Positions 8,912 through 16,809 of a DNA stretch of 64,000 bases are shown in pieces. How positions within the stretch are numbered: position 1 is the first letter of the stretch; the number at the start of each line of letters is the position of its first letter. Source of the DNA: Microbispora rosea subsp. aerata (GTDB taxonomy: Bacteria; Actinomycetota; Actinomycetes; Streptosporangiales; Streptosporangiaceae); assembly GCF_014647835.1 (NCBI RefSeq), contig NZ_BMPY01000036.1, positions 1 to 64,000 on the forward strand. The letters are read 5' to 3'. A program made the position numbers and the translations under genes. The notes under the pieces were generated by a model. The model had not been told where the DNA came from. It was given only the letters and a program-made list of their open reading frames with translations, and did not search any database.

Positions 8912-9925
8912 TCAGGAGCGGGCGTCCCAGGCGGCGAGGATGCGCGCCTCCTTTTCCGGGTCGATGCCGTGGCTCAGCCGGACGCTGCCGAAGCTGCGCC
9001 GCTCTTCGGGGATGTCCTTCAGCCACTCCCAGGTGTCGCGTACGGTCTCCCGTACGGGCCGGCAGGTGAGGCCGGCGGCGAGGGCCTTGGCGGAGGAGTG
9101 GGACCAGACGCCTTCGCTCTCCCCGGCGGCCGTCCACAGGGGAAGCTCGGTCCACTGCCGCACCCCCTGGTCGAGCAGGAACCGGTCGTCGACCCAGACG
9201 AACTCCGCGTCGGAGCCGGTGACCTCCGCGCAGTCGCTCAGCAAGCTCCCGTACGTGGCGTTGGCCGGCACCCCGCCCGTCAGATAGCGGCCGGTGGTGC
9301 CCTTAGCCGCCTGGTCGAGCGTGAACGCCGCGATGTCCCGGGCGTCGATGAGCTGCATCGGCACGGCAGGGTCGCCGGGGGCGAGCACCCGGCCACCCCG
9401 CGCGATCCGGGTGAGCCACCAGGGCAGCCGGCCCACGTTCTCGTGCGGGCCGAGGATCAGGCCGGGCTGGATGACCAGGGCGCCGCCGTCGAAGTGCTGC
9501 TCGACCGCTCGCTCGCAGCCGGCCTTCAGCACGCCGTAGTCGCCGAAGTCCGCGCCGGCGTCGGGCGGGCAGTCGAACAGCGGGAAGGTCTCGTCGACCC
9601 CCGACTTCCCGGGCCAGTCCCGGTAGGCGGAGACGCTGGAGATGAACGTGTAGTGCCCGGCGTGCCCCGACAGCGCGCGCACCGACTCCAGCACGACCCG
9701 GGGGACGAACCCGCACACGTCGATCACCGCGTCCCACTGCCTGCCGTCGGCGAGCCGCCGCAGGTCGGCGGTGACCTCGCGGTCGCCGCGCACCGCCTCC
9801 ACACCGGGCAGGTCCGTCCCGCTCCTGCCCCGGTTGAACGTCGTGACCTCGTGACCGCGCCGCAGCGCCTCCTCCACGATGGCGCGTCCGAGGAAGACCG
9901 AACCGCCGATGACCAGAATTTTCAT
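8912..9925 (-). CDS. NAD-dependent epimerase/dehydratase (extended SDR)
   Basis: 337 aa. The N-terminal Rossmann motif is MKILVIGGSVFLGRAIVEEA; the SDR active-site pair is in YGVLKAGCE (YxxxK), with the upstream Ser in YTFISSVSAYRDW. It is of usual length for the atypical SDR group related to isoflavone reductase/UDP-sugar epimerase. Substrate cannot be predicted. Transcribed alone or with the downstream PemK-like gene; the carbonic anhydrase fusion gene ends 88 bases upstream of its start. Confidence 0.88.
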   Translation of the reverse strand: MKILVIGGSVFLGRAIVEEALRRGHEVTTFNRGRSGTDLPGVEAVRGDREVTADLRRLADGRQWDAVIDVCGFVPRVVLESVRALSGHAGHYTFISSVSAYRDWPGKSGVDETFPLFDCPPDAGADFGDYGVLKAGCERAVEQHFDGGALVIQPGLILGPHENVGRLPWWLTRIARGGRVLAPGDPAVPMQLIDARDIAAFTLDQAAKGTTGRYLTGGVPANATYGSLLSDCAEVTGSDAEFVWVDDRFLLDQGVRQWTELPLWTAAGESEGVWSHSSAKALAAGLTCRPVRETVRDTWEWLKDIPEERRSFGSVRLSHGIDPEKEARILAAWDARS

Positions 9926-10013
9926 ACGGTCATCCTTGGCCCCCGCGCGTGGGGCGTCTGCCCCGTTTCACGGTCGGCGGACGTGATCCGCTCACAGCGG
10001 AAGCGGTTGAGGC

Positions 10014-12290
10014 TCAGCCGGTGCGCAGTCCGGGGACCGGGGTGAAGCGCTCCTGCTCCAGCAGATGCACCCGCGCCGCGCCGATGTCGAAGTACAGGCC
10101 GGTCAGCTCCAGCTTCCCCGCCCGTACGAGGGTGTCCACGAACGGGTGGCTGCGCAGGTTGTCGAGCTGCTGGATCACGTTGATCCGGCAGAGCCGGTCG
10201 AGCGGCCCGCTCTCGTCGCCGTACGGCTCGGCGGCCACGAACCTGGCGAGGCTCTGCTTGCCGTGCCGCAGCCAGTTGCGCAGCGCGGGCAGGTCGGGCA
10301 CTCCGCCGAGCAGGGCGGCCATCGCACCGCAGCCCGAGTGCCCGCAGACCGTGATCGTGCGCACCTTCAGCACCTGCACGGCGTACTCGATCGTGGCCGC
10401 GACCGAGTCGTCGGCGGGCGTGGCGCCCGCGCGCGGCACGAGGTTGCCGATGTTGCGGAGAGTGAACAGGTCGCCGGGACCGCTCGCGGTGATGATGTTC
10501 GGCACGATCCGGGAGTCCGCGCAGGTGATGAACAGGTGCGACGGCGACTGCTTGCGGGCCATGCGCAGGAGCAGCGGGCGGACCATCGGCGCGGTCCGGC
10601 GCTGGAACTCGCGGGTGCCCTCCAGCAGGTCGGGCACGCCCTGCGGCTCGCGGACCGCGAGGACGCCGTCGTGGCCGCCGCCGCCGCCGTGGTCCGCGCC
10701 GTTCACCTCGTGGAGGTCGGCGCGTACGTGCGGGGGACGGAAACGGCGCCGGTAGGCCCAGGGCAGCCACCAGCGGTCGTGCCGGGGCGGGACGCGGGAC
10801 GGGGCCAGGCGGGTGCCGTTGATCGCGGCGCGATACCACTCGCCGTGCGGCTCGTCCACGTCGATGACGCCGCCGGTGCGCTCGTGCTCCAGCCGCCAGG
10901 TGTGCAGGGCCTCGAAGGCGGCGTTGTCCATGAAGTCCAGGTGCAGGTCCAGCTCGACCGTGGTTCCGGGAGGGATGTCGCGCAGCGCCTCGGTCAGCCG
11001 GGGCACGCCGAGGAACGTCAGCGACCCGGTGACGACGACCCGCCAGCGACGCTCGTCCCCCTCGTGCACGTCGACCGAGACCCAGGCCAGGCGGCGCAGC
11101 GCCAGCAGGGCGGCAAGCCCCAGGCCGATCGCCACCCCCTCGGCCAGGCCGATCAGCACGACCCCGCCCATCGTGACGAAGTAGACCGGCATCTCGCGGT
11201 GGTTGCGCAGGTTGCGGACGTGCGCGAGGTTCACCATCTGCACGCCGATGAACAGCAGCAGCGCCGCGAGCGCCTCCAGCGGGATCATCGCGATCATCCA
11301 GGCGAAGGCCGTGCTGAACAGCAGCACCCACACCCCGTGCAGGATCGTGGACCAGCGGCTGCGCGCGCCCGCCCGCGCGTTGGTGGTCGTACGGACGACG
11401 ACGCCCGCCACCGGGAGGCCGCCGAGCGCGCCGGACACCACGTTCCCCACGCCCTGCGCGGTCAGCTCGCGGTCGAGGTCGGCGCGGGGACCGTCGTGCA
11501 ATCGGTTGGACGCCACGCAGGTCAGCAGCGACTCCACCCCGGCGAGGAGGGCGACGAGCAGGACGGCGCCGGCGATCGCGTGCCAGTCGCCCTGGGGCAT
11601 CAGCGGCCCCTCGATGGCGGACAGCCCGCCCTTCAGGTCCACTTTCGTCAGGTCCCAGCCCGCCGCCGCGGCCGTCAGCGTGGCGATCACCAGTGCGGCG
11701 AGCGGGGCGGGCACGGCCCGCGCGCGGGGGATCCGGCCCCACACGAGCAGGATCCCGATCGTCAAGACGCCGATCATGACGGCGTGCGAGTGGTTGTTGA
11801 GGATCTGGCCGGGGAGCTCCAGGACGTTCTCCAGGGCGGATCGCTGCGGCGACCCGCCGAGCACGATGTGCAGCTGCGACAGCGCGATCACCACGCCGAC
11901 CCCGGCGAGCATGCCGTGGACGACGGCAGGGGAGACCCCGAGCGCCGCCCGCGCCACCTTCAGCCCGCCGAGGACCAGCTGGACGATGCCCGCCATGACG
12001 GTGATGGCGCAGGTGGCGCGCCAGCCGTAGGTGTGGACGAGCTCGGCCACGACCAGGGAGAGTCCGGCGGCCGGGCCGCTCACCTGGACGATCGACCCGC
12101 CGAGCGCGCCGGCCACCACGCCGCCGACCACGGCGGCGATGAGACCGGCGGCCACCGGCGCGCCGCACGCGACCGCGATGCCCAACGACAGCGGCACCGC
12201 CACCAGGAAGACCACCAGTGAAGCAGGTACGTCGTGCTGGAGCACCGACTTCCAGTCACTCGCCGAGGTCAAGCCGTTACGCACCGTCAT
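10014..12290 (-). CDS. SulP-family anion transporter fused to a beta-carbonic anhydrase
   Basis: 758 aa from ATG 12290 (MTVRNGLTSASDWKSVLQHD). Residues about 15-420 are a multi-helix SulP transporter core (VPLSLGIAVACGAPVAAGLI; QVSGPAAGLSLVVAEL). A STAS-like region follows (VVVTGSLTFLGVPRL; ELDLHLDFMDNAAFE, about 440-530), and residues about 560-758 are a beta-carbonic anhydrase. The anhydrase zinc/active residues are intact: C590, D592, R594 (TCADSR) and H651, C654 (HSGCG). Such fusions are thought to couple bicarbonate uptake to CO2 hydration at the membrane. The start was chosen over an upstream Met because upstream sequence is not protein-like. The next gene upstream ends 52 bases away. 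Confidence 0.92.
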   Translation of the reverse strand: MTVRNGLTSASDWKSVLQHDVPASLVVFLVAVPLSLGIAVACGAPVAAGLIAAVVGGVVAGALGGSIVQVSGPAAGLSLVVAELVHTYGWRATCAITVMAGIVQLVLGGLKVARAALGVSPAVVHGMLAGVGVVIALSQLHIVLGGSPQRSALENVLELPGQILNNHSHAVMIGVLTIGILLVWGRIPRARAVPAPLAALVIATLTAAAAGWDLTKVDLKGGLSAIEGPLMPQGDWHAIAGAVLLVALLAGVESLLTCVASNRLHDGPRADLDRELTAQGVGNVVSGALGGLPVAGVVVRTTTNARAGARSRWSTILHGVWVLLFSTAFAWMIAMIPLEALAALLLFIGVQMVNLAHVRNLRNHREMPVYFVTMGGVVLIGLAEGVAIGLGLAALLALRRLAWVSVDVHEGDERRWRVVVTGSLTFLGVPRLTEALRDIPPGTTVELDLHLDFMDNAAFEALHTWRLEHERTGGVIDVDEPHGEWYRAAINGTRLAPSRVPPRHDRWWLPWAYRRRFRPPHVRADLHEVNGADHGGGGGHDGVLAVREPQGVPDLLEGTREFQRRTAPMVRPLLLRMARKQSPSHLFITCADSRIVPNIITASGPGDLFTLRNIGNLVPRAGATPADDSVAATIEYAVQVLKVRTITVCGHSGCGAMAALLGGVPDLPALRNWLRHGKQSLARFVAAEPYGDESGPLDRLCRINVIQQLDNLRSHPFVDTLVRAGKLELTGLYFDIGAARVHLLEQERFTPVPGLRTG

Positions 12291-12342
12291 ATGCCGACGA
12301 TAAGTCAGGTGCGCGGCCCTCACCAGGCAGGCGACGTGAATT

Positions 12343-14328
12343 TCACCGGTAGTAGTCGGGATAGTCGCTTTCCGGGTTGCGGTGGGTGCCGCGCCGCCCG
12401 CTCGCCGAGGTGGGGGCGTCGCCGTACAGCTCGTCGTAGGCGGGCCAGCTCCCACCGGCGTTCTGCTCGGGCCACGACGACTGGGCGCCGCCGTGTCCCT
12501 GCTGCTGCCGGTCGTAGCCGTACTGGCTCTGCCCCGACGGCGCGTCGTAGCCCGCCGACTCGTACGGCGAGGCGGTGCCCGGGGTGGGGCCGGTGACCGT
12601 GTCGGAGGCGTCGATCGTCGCCCAGCCCGTGCTCACCTCGTACGACGAGGCGGAGGGCGTGGCGGGCGACGGCGCCGGGGCGGCCGGGTAGCCGCCGTCC
12701 GCCGCGTAGCCGGACGAGTAGCCGCCCTCGTAGGCCGGGGTCTGGTAGGTCTCCGCGCTGGGCCAGGAGGACGCGCCGCGCGGCGGTTCCGGGTCGTCGA
12801 GCACGTCGCGGGCCGGCCACGAGCCGCTCGTGGAGGAGGCGGACACCGGCGGGTAGCTGCCGGCGGCCGGCCAGCCGGGGTCCGTCGCGTTCCCCGTGTT
12901 CGCGCCCGTCGCGCCCGCGGCGTCCGCGGAGTACGGCTGCGAGGTGTCGGCCGCGCGGAACGGCCCCGTCGCCGTGCGGGACGGATCGTAGCCGTCGGAA
13001 CGGGGCGTCTCGTACGCCGGCCACGCGTCGAAGGAGCCACCGGCCTGGCGAGGCGCGGGATCGGCGAGCGCGTCGGCCGGCGGGGCGGCGGGCGTCGCAG
13101 CCTCGAACGCGCCGCTCGTGCGGGCCGGCTCGTACGAGCCGACGACGAAGGCCCCGGTGGCCGGGATGGGGGAGGACGGCGGCGTGGTGTAGCCCCCGGC
13201 CGTGCGGCCGTCGGGGGAGCCGGCGCCGCCCTGCGCGGCGAACGGCCCGGTGCCCGCGGGCGTGTCGTAGGCGGGGGCGCCGAACGGGCCGGTGGTCGCG
13301 GCGCCCAGCGGGTCGGCGCCCGGCTGCGTCCCGTACGAACCGGCGCCCGCCTGCGACGGGAGCGGGCCGGTGCCGCGCGGGGCGTCGTAGGCGCCGCCGG
13401 GCTGACCGGCCTCGGCGGCGGCAGCGGCGCGGCGGGCCGCGGCCCGCGACGACCGGCCGGACCTGCTCGACCTGGCCGGCCTGCCGGACGCGCCCGTCGT
13501 GCCCGCCGTACCCGTCGTGCCCGCTTGGGGCCCGGTGGCCGCGAAGGGGTCGCGAGCCGCGGGCGCGGCGCCGCCCATCGCGGGGGAGCCGCCCACCGCG
13601 GGGGAGTCGAACGGGCCGGTCGTGCGGCTCGCGTCGAAGGGCCCGGTGGAGGAAGCGCCGGCCGGGGAGGCGGGGGCGTCGAGCACGTCGGGAGTCGGCG
13701 CGGAGAACGTGACGGTCTTCTGGTCGGCGAGGGCCGAGGCGGAGACGGGGGCGGCGGGAGACGCGGGCTCGTCGGCGCGCGGAGCGCGGGCGGGTCGGGT
13801 GGGCAGGGGAGCCTGCACGGTCGCGGCGTCCGGGTCGGCCGCCCGGGGCCCGGCGCCCGCCGTGCCCGGGGTCTCGTCCGCCGGCCGGGGGGTGGCCGTC
13901 TTCGCGGCGATCGTCCCCCCGAAGCCGCCCTCGTCGGCGCGTACGCGCGACCAGTAGTCGTCGTCGTAGTCGTCGGCCTCGCCCCACTCGTCCACCCCGC
14001 GCTTGCCGCGGGAGGCGGCGGCCTGCTTGCCGCCGCGCTGCGCGGGCCGCGACTGCCGCCCGCCGGGGCGCGAGGCGGGGCGGGCACCCGAGCGCGGCTT
14101 GCCCGAGCCGCGCTCGGGCTCCTCGAAGGCGTCGAACCCCTTGGGGAAGCTCTCGAAGAAGGTCTCCTCCGCCGGGCGCCGGGGCTTGGGCCCCTTGTTT
14201 TCGGCCATCGCCTTGATGCGTTCGGGCGAGAGAGCACTCTCCCTGCGGTTCATCGACCGCATGCCCAGCGCCACGACCAGCAGCACGAGAAGCACGACGG
14301 CGACAAGACCCGAAATGACCGCAGTCAT
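12343..14328 (-). CDS. Single-pass membrane protein with long TGPF-repeat disordered tail
   Basis: 661 aa. An N-terminal helix (MTAVISGLVAVVLLVLLVVAL) is followed by a conserved-looking juxtamembrane segment (ALSPERIKAMAENKGPKPRR; ETFFESFPKGFDAFEEPERG). About 500 residues of Ala/Gly/Ser/Pro-rich sequence follow with many degenerate T/S-G-P/A-F units (TTGPFDS, GTGPLPS, GTGPFAAQ, TSGAFEA), then Tyr/Ser/Trp-rich sequence ending DYPDYYR. It is probably an actinobacterial envelope or scaffold protein; I do not know a named family. The strongly biased composition produces long false frames on the opposite strand. Confidence 0.75.
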   Translation of the reverse strand: MTAVISGLVAVVLLVLLVVALGMRSMNRRESALSPERIKAMAENKGPKPRRPAEETFFESFPKGFDAFEEPERGSGKPRSGARPASRPGGRQSRPAQRGGKQAAASRGKRGVDEWGEADDYDDDYWSRVRADEGGFGGTIAAKTATPRPADETPGTAGAGPRAADPDAATVQAPLPTRPARAPRADEPASPAAPVSASALADQKTVTFSAPTPDVLDAPASPAGASSTGPFDASRTTGPFDSPAVGGSPAMGGAAPAARDPFAATGPQAGTTGTAGTTGASGRPARSSRSGRSSRAAARRAAAAAEAGQPGGAYDAPRGTGPLPSQAGAGSYGTQPGADPLGAATTGPFGAPAYDTPAGTGPFAAQGGAGSPDGRTAGGYTTPPSSPIPATGAFVVGSYEPARTSGAFEAATPAAPPADALADPAPRQAGGSFDAWPAYETPRSDGYDPSRTATGPFRAADTSQPYSADAAGATGANTGNATDPGWPAAGSYPPVSASSTSGSWPARDVLDDPEPPRGASSWPSAETYQTPAYEGGYSSGYAADGGYPAAPAPSPATPSASSYEVSTGWATIDASDTVTGPTPGTASPYESAGYDAPSGQSQYGYDRQQQGHGGAQSSWPEQNAGGSWPAYDELYGDAPTSASGRRGTHRNPESDYPDYYR

Positions 14329-14511
14329 AGCACCACCCTCAAGGCCATGGCCTTTCTGCGGCGCCGGTGAGGTCGCGCGGCCATCGACGCGACCTGCCCC
14401 CTTAGTCCACCTGCGCTCAGCAATTGGATTCGATTCTGCTTGACCACAATGACCGTTGTCACACCCTAGGCGAAGATTGGTGTAGCACGACTACCTCCGG
14501 TGCTCGGCGCG

Positions 14512-15057
14512 TCACTCGATCGTGTCCGCCGTCAGGCGCCCACGGGCGATGGTGTGACTCGCGATGCCCTGCAGGGTTTCCGCGAGGTCGGCACCCTGCT
14601 TCAAGTCGAGCCTCGCGTTCAACGCGTAGACAGTGAAACGGTAGCTGCCGTCGGTCCTGCATGGGGGCTCATAGCCCACCTTCCCGCTCGTCGTCTTGCC
14701 CTGCCGGGCGCCCCGGGGGACGTCGTTCATGCCCAGCTCGGTCGTCGCGGGGTCGATGTCGAACACCACCCAGTGCACCTCCGGGCCGCTACGGGGGCTG
14801 TTGTCGTCGACCACGAGGGCCACCGACTTGGCGCCCGACGTGCCCGACCAGCGGAGGGGCGGGTTGCCCTGCCCTCCCTTGCAGGAGTAGTCGTCCGGCA
14901 GGGGGGCTCCGTCGCGGAACTGCGGGCTCGACACGCTGATGACGTCGAGGTTCCTCGGCGACCCCCCGCCCAGGATTCCGCAGCCCGACGCGGCCAGTGT
15001 GAGTGCCGTCACCGTGACGGCGGCTCGCGCGACCGCTGATTTTCTCGGCGACCCCAT
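14512..15057 (-). CDS. YbhB/YbcL (Raf kinase inhibitor/PEBP-like) lipoprotein
   Basis: 181 aa from ATG 15057. A lipoprotein signal ends in LAASGC (acylated C26). The PEBP domain has SSPQFRDGAPLPDDYSCKGG, GNPPLRWSG, VHWVVFDIDPATTEL and YRFTVYALN, all characteristic of bacterial YbhB/YbcL. The family binds anionic ligands and phospholipid-like molecules; no enzymatic role is established. The frame extends further upstream without a better start. Likely a surface-exposed, monocistronic gene. Confidence 0.9.
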   Translation of the reverse strand: MGSPRKSAVARAAVTVTALTLAASGCGILGGGSPRNLDVISVSSPQFRDGAPLPDDYSCKGGQGNPPLRWSGTSGAKSVALVVDDNSPRSGPEVHWVVFDIDPATTELGMNDVPRGARQGKTTSGKVGYEPPCRTDGSYRFTVYALNARLDLKQGADLAETLQGIASHTIARGRLTADTIE

Positions 15058-15235
15058 GCCCGATGATGCTACGCGGATTGGACACGTGCCCCGACCGGAT
15101 CGCGGTGATCCGTACCGATGACCGAGTCCGTGCGAGCCGCTGACCTCCGTGTTCTTCCGAATCGATCTGTATGGACGAAGGTCCGTTTTGTGGAGGTGTG
15201 AGGCTCCGGCCGCCCTTATCCGCCACAATCGAGGC

Positions 15236-15690
15236 ATGCAGGGGGACTCACCGGGGGCGGGCATGAGCTCCGCCGTGCCGGGCCCTCTCGACGTACGGCG
15301 TGACGGCCGGCCGGTCGAGGCCGGCGGGCGGCGGCTGCGCGCCCTGCTGACGCTCCTGCTGCTCGACGCGGGACGCGCCGCGTCCACGGAGGCGCTGGTG
15401 ACGGGGGTGCGGGACGACCGCCCGCCCGGCGGCGTGGGCAACGCCCTGCGGGCGCTGGTGTCCCGGCTGCGGGCCGCGCGGCCGGCGGTGTTCGCGGGCG
15501 GGGCCACCCTTGGAGGCCGCCGAGCAGGTCTGCGGGGCCGACGTCGACGTGCTCGGCAAGCTGGTGGGCAAGTCGCGAGCCGCACCTGCGCGGAGCGGGG
15601 CAGGTCGAGTGGCCGGCCCGGCTGTCGGCGGACCACGACAACCTGTCGGCGGCCCTGCGGTGGGCCGGTGAGGAGGCCGAGACGGAGAAT
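15236..15690 (+). pseudogene. Decayed BTAD/SARP-type (AfsR-like) regulator
   Basis: The first part from ATG 15236 encodes a winged-helix DNA-binding start (GPLDVRRDGRPVEAGGRRLR; ALLTLLLLDAGRAASTEALV; NALRALVSRLRAARPAVFAG). Near 15508 the frame shifts and the sequence jumps to LEAAEQVCGADVDVLGKLVG, which in intact family members lies far downstream in the NB-ARC region. A further shift leads to GQVEWPARLSADHDNLSAAL. The BTAD and ATPase core is deleted and the 3' part is lost at the junction with the ABC fragment near 15680. A CACAAT -10-like box sits just before the ATG, suggesting a leaderless start. Confidence 0.75.
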
Positions 15691-15884
15691 CCGGCCACGT
15701 GCGCACTGCCCCCGTCCGGCCGCACGAGCGTCGCCAGGATCCGCACCGCGGTGGTCTTCCCCGCCCCGTTGGGGCCGAGGACCCCCAGAAGGCGGCCCGG
15801 CGGCACCTCCAGGCCGACGCCGTCGAGCGTTCTCGTCTCTCCGTACCGTTTGTCCAGTCCCTCAGCGTGAATCGCGTATTTCAT
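15684..15884 (-). pseudogene. Truncated DrrA-type ABC transporter ATPase
   Basis: From ATG 15884 the frame reads MKYAIHAEGLDKRYGETRTL, then LLGVLGPNGAGKTTAVRILA (Walker A, GPNGAGKTT) and LVRPDGGSAHVAGFSV, the N-terminal 65 or so residues of a daunorubicin-resistance-type ATP-binding protein. After that the sequence is antisense to the regulator remnant, so signature, Walker B and H-loop regions are lost. No permease gene is adjacent. The two remnants meet tail to tail at about 15676-15690, as expected for a deletion that removed both 3' ends. Confidence 0.75.
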
Positions 15885-15927
15885 GGTGGTTCTTTCGATC
15901 GGGTACGCCTCCACTGTGGGGAGCGGC

Positions 15928-15976
15928 GCTGACATCGCGCTGAGAGCGGCTATCAGCCGCTGACATTTCGCTGACA
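15928..15976. promoter_or_regulatory. SARP-like direct-repeat operator upstream of the ABC remnant
   Basis: GCTGACA-type heptamers occur in the same orientation at 15928 and 15939 (11 bases apart) and at 15959 and 15970 (11 bases apart). Between them is an inverted repeat GCGGCT-ATC-AGCCGC. Paired heptamers with one-turn (11-bp) spacing are the known binding architecture of SARP regulators. The adjacent decayed gene is a SARP-type regulator and the site lies 44-92 bases before the ABC start. Confidence 0.55.
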
Positions 15977-16019
15977 CCGCGATGAGGCGGCCTTCTCGTT
16001 GGTACGGAAATCGGCTCAA

Positions 16020-16758
16020 GTTACCGCGATATTCATGAAGCGGAAGAACGCGGCGTGCTGTACGACGTGAGCCGTGAGCGGGAGGGACGCGGCGTGGCGT
16101 ACGAGGTGGGTCGTGATCGAGGAGAACGCGGCGTGCCGTGCGGCTTGAGCCGCGACCACGCCGACGTCTATTTGTAAACCGCGCTAATCGGCGGTGTAGC
16201 GAATGCGCGTGCCCTCGACGTGGTCGCGCGCAATCGCGAACCGGAGGATATGGACTATCGGGGAAACGCGTAATGTGACCGCGGCTTCGGGTCAGGTGTG
16301 ATGCCGCGTTTCATGAACGCGGGATGTCGCCGCGTGCCCGGCCGCACCGGCCGATGTCACCGGGGCCCACGATGGAGGGAAGCCGGAGAAAGGCCGAGGG
16401 GCCGTGACACCGGAGGCGGCGAGACCGCGTGCAGATTCGCGGCGATTCGCGGTGCTTTGCCATGATCGGGGAAGCCGCGACCGAGGCGTGCTCGGGCTCG
16501 GGCGGTGCCCCGTCGCACGTATCGGCACCAGCCCGCCGGGGACGTGCTCGTGGAGCCGCGGGTGCGTGGGGGACGGTCCTGCGTGGGGCGTCGCACCGCC
16601 CGGTCCGGTCGGCTCGGCGTGGTTGGGCCGGCCTTCTGCGGGTCGATGACGACAGCCGGGCCGCGGGTGAACGGCAGCGGGTGGTCCGGGTCCTCGCGCG
16701 GCTCCGGGGACCGCGTCCGCGGCAGCGCGGACGAAGCGGGGCGGACGACCTTCCGGGG
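16020..16758. other. Intergenic region with a tandem repeat, otherwise empty
   Basis: About 740 bases with no convincing gene. The first part holds three 39-bp repeats (annotated separately). The rest contains only Arg/Pro-rich frames without start signals. The composition is slightly less GC-rich near 16160-16310 (TTTGTAAACC, ATATGGACTATCG), possibly promoter-like. Confidence 0.45.
16047..16163. repeat. Three imperfect 39-bp tandem repeats
   Basis: Units start at 16047, 16086 and 16125, each opening [A/G]ACGCGGCGTG. The 39-bp period is a multiple of three, and one plus-strand frame gives 13-residue repeats of the form (E/G)RGVxYxVxRDR before a TAA, but that frame has no usable start codon upstream. 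Could be the remains of a coding repeat or a DNA-level repeat. Confidence 0.7.
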
Positions 16759-16790
16759 CCGGCCCGCTCACCGCGCGGAGAGCGGGCCGG
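16759..16790 (-). terminator. Hairpin downstream of sepH
   Basis: An 11-bp perfect stem, CCGGCCCGCTC with GAGCGGGCCGG, closes a 10-base loop 20-50 bases after the sepH stop codon on the minus strand. There is no U-tract, as is common in high-GC actinomycetes. Confidence 0.6.
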
Positions 16791-16809
16791 ACCGTCGTCG
16801 GCCTCGGGG

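Noticed and set aside
12382-14370. A 662-codon plus-strand frame opposite the repetitive membrane protein
   Set aside because: Pure Arg/Gly/Ala/Val repeat translation arising from the biased repeats of the real gene.
16047-16163. Replication iterons
   Set aside because: The 39-bp repeats are in a chromosomal gap without any replication gene nearby and are codon-periodic.
16292-16771. Minus-strand 159-codon frame between the repeat and sepH
   Set aside because: Pro/Arg/His-rich, no ribosome-binding site and no similarity to families I know.
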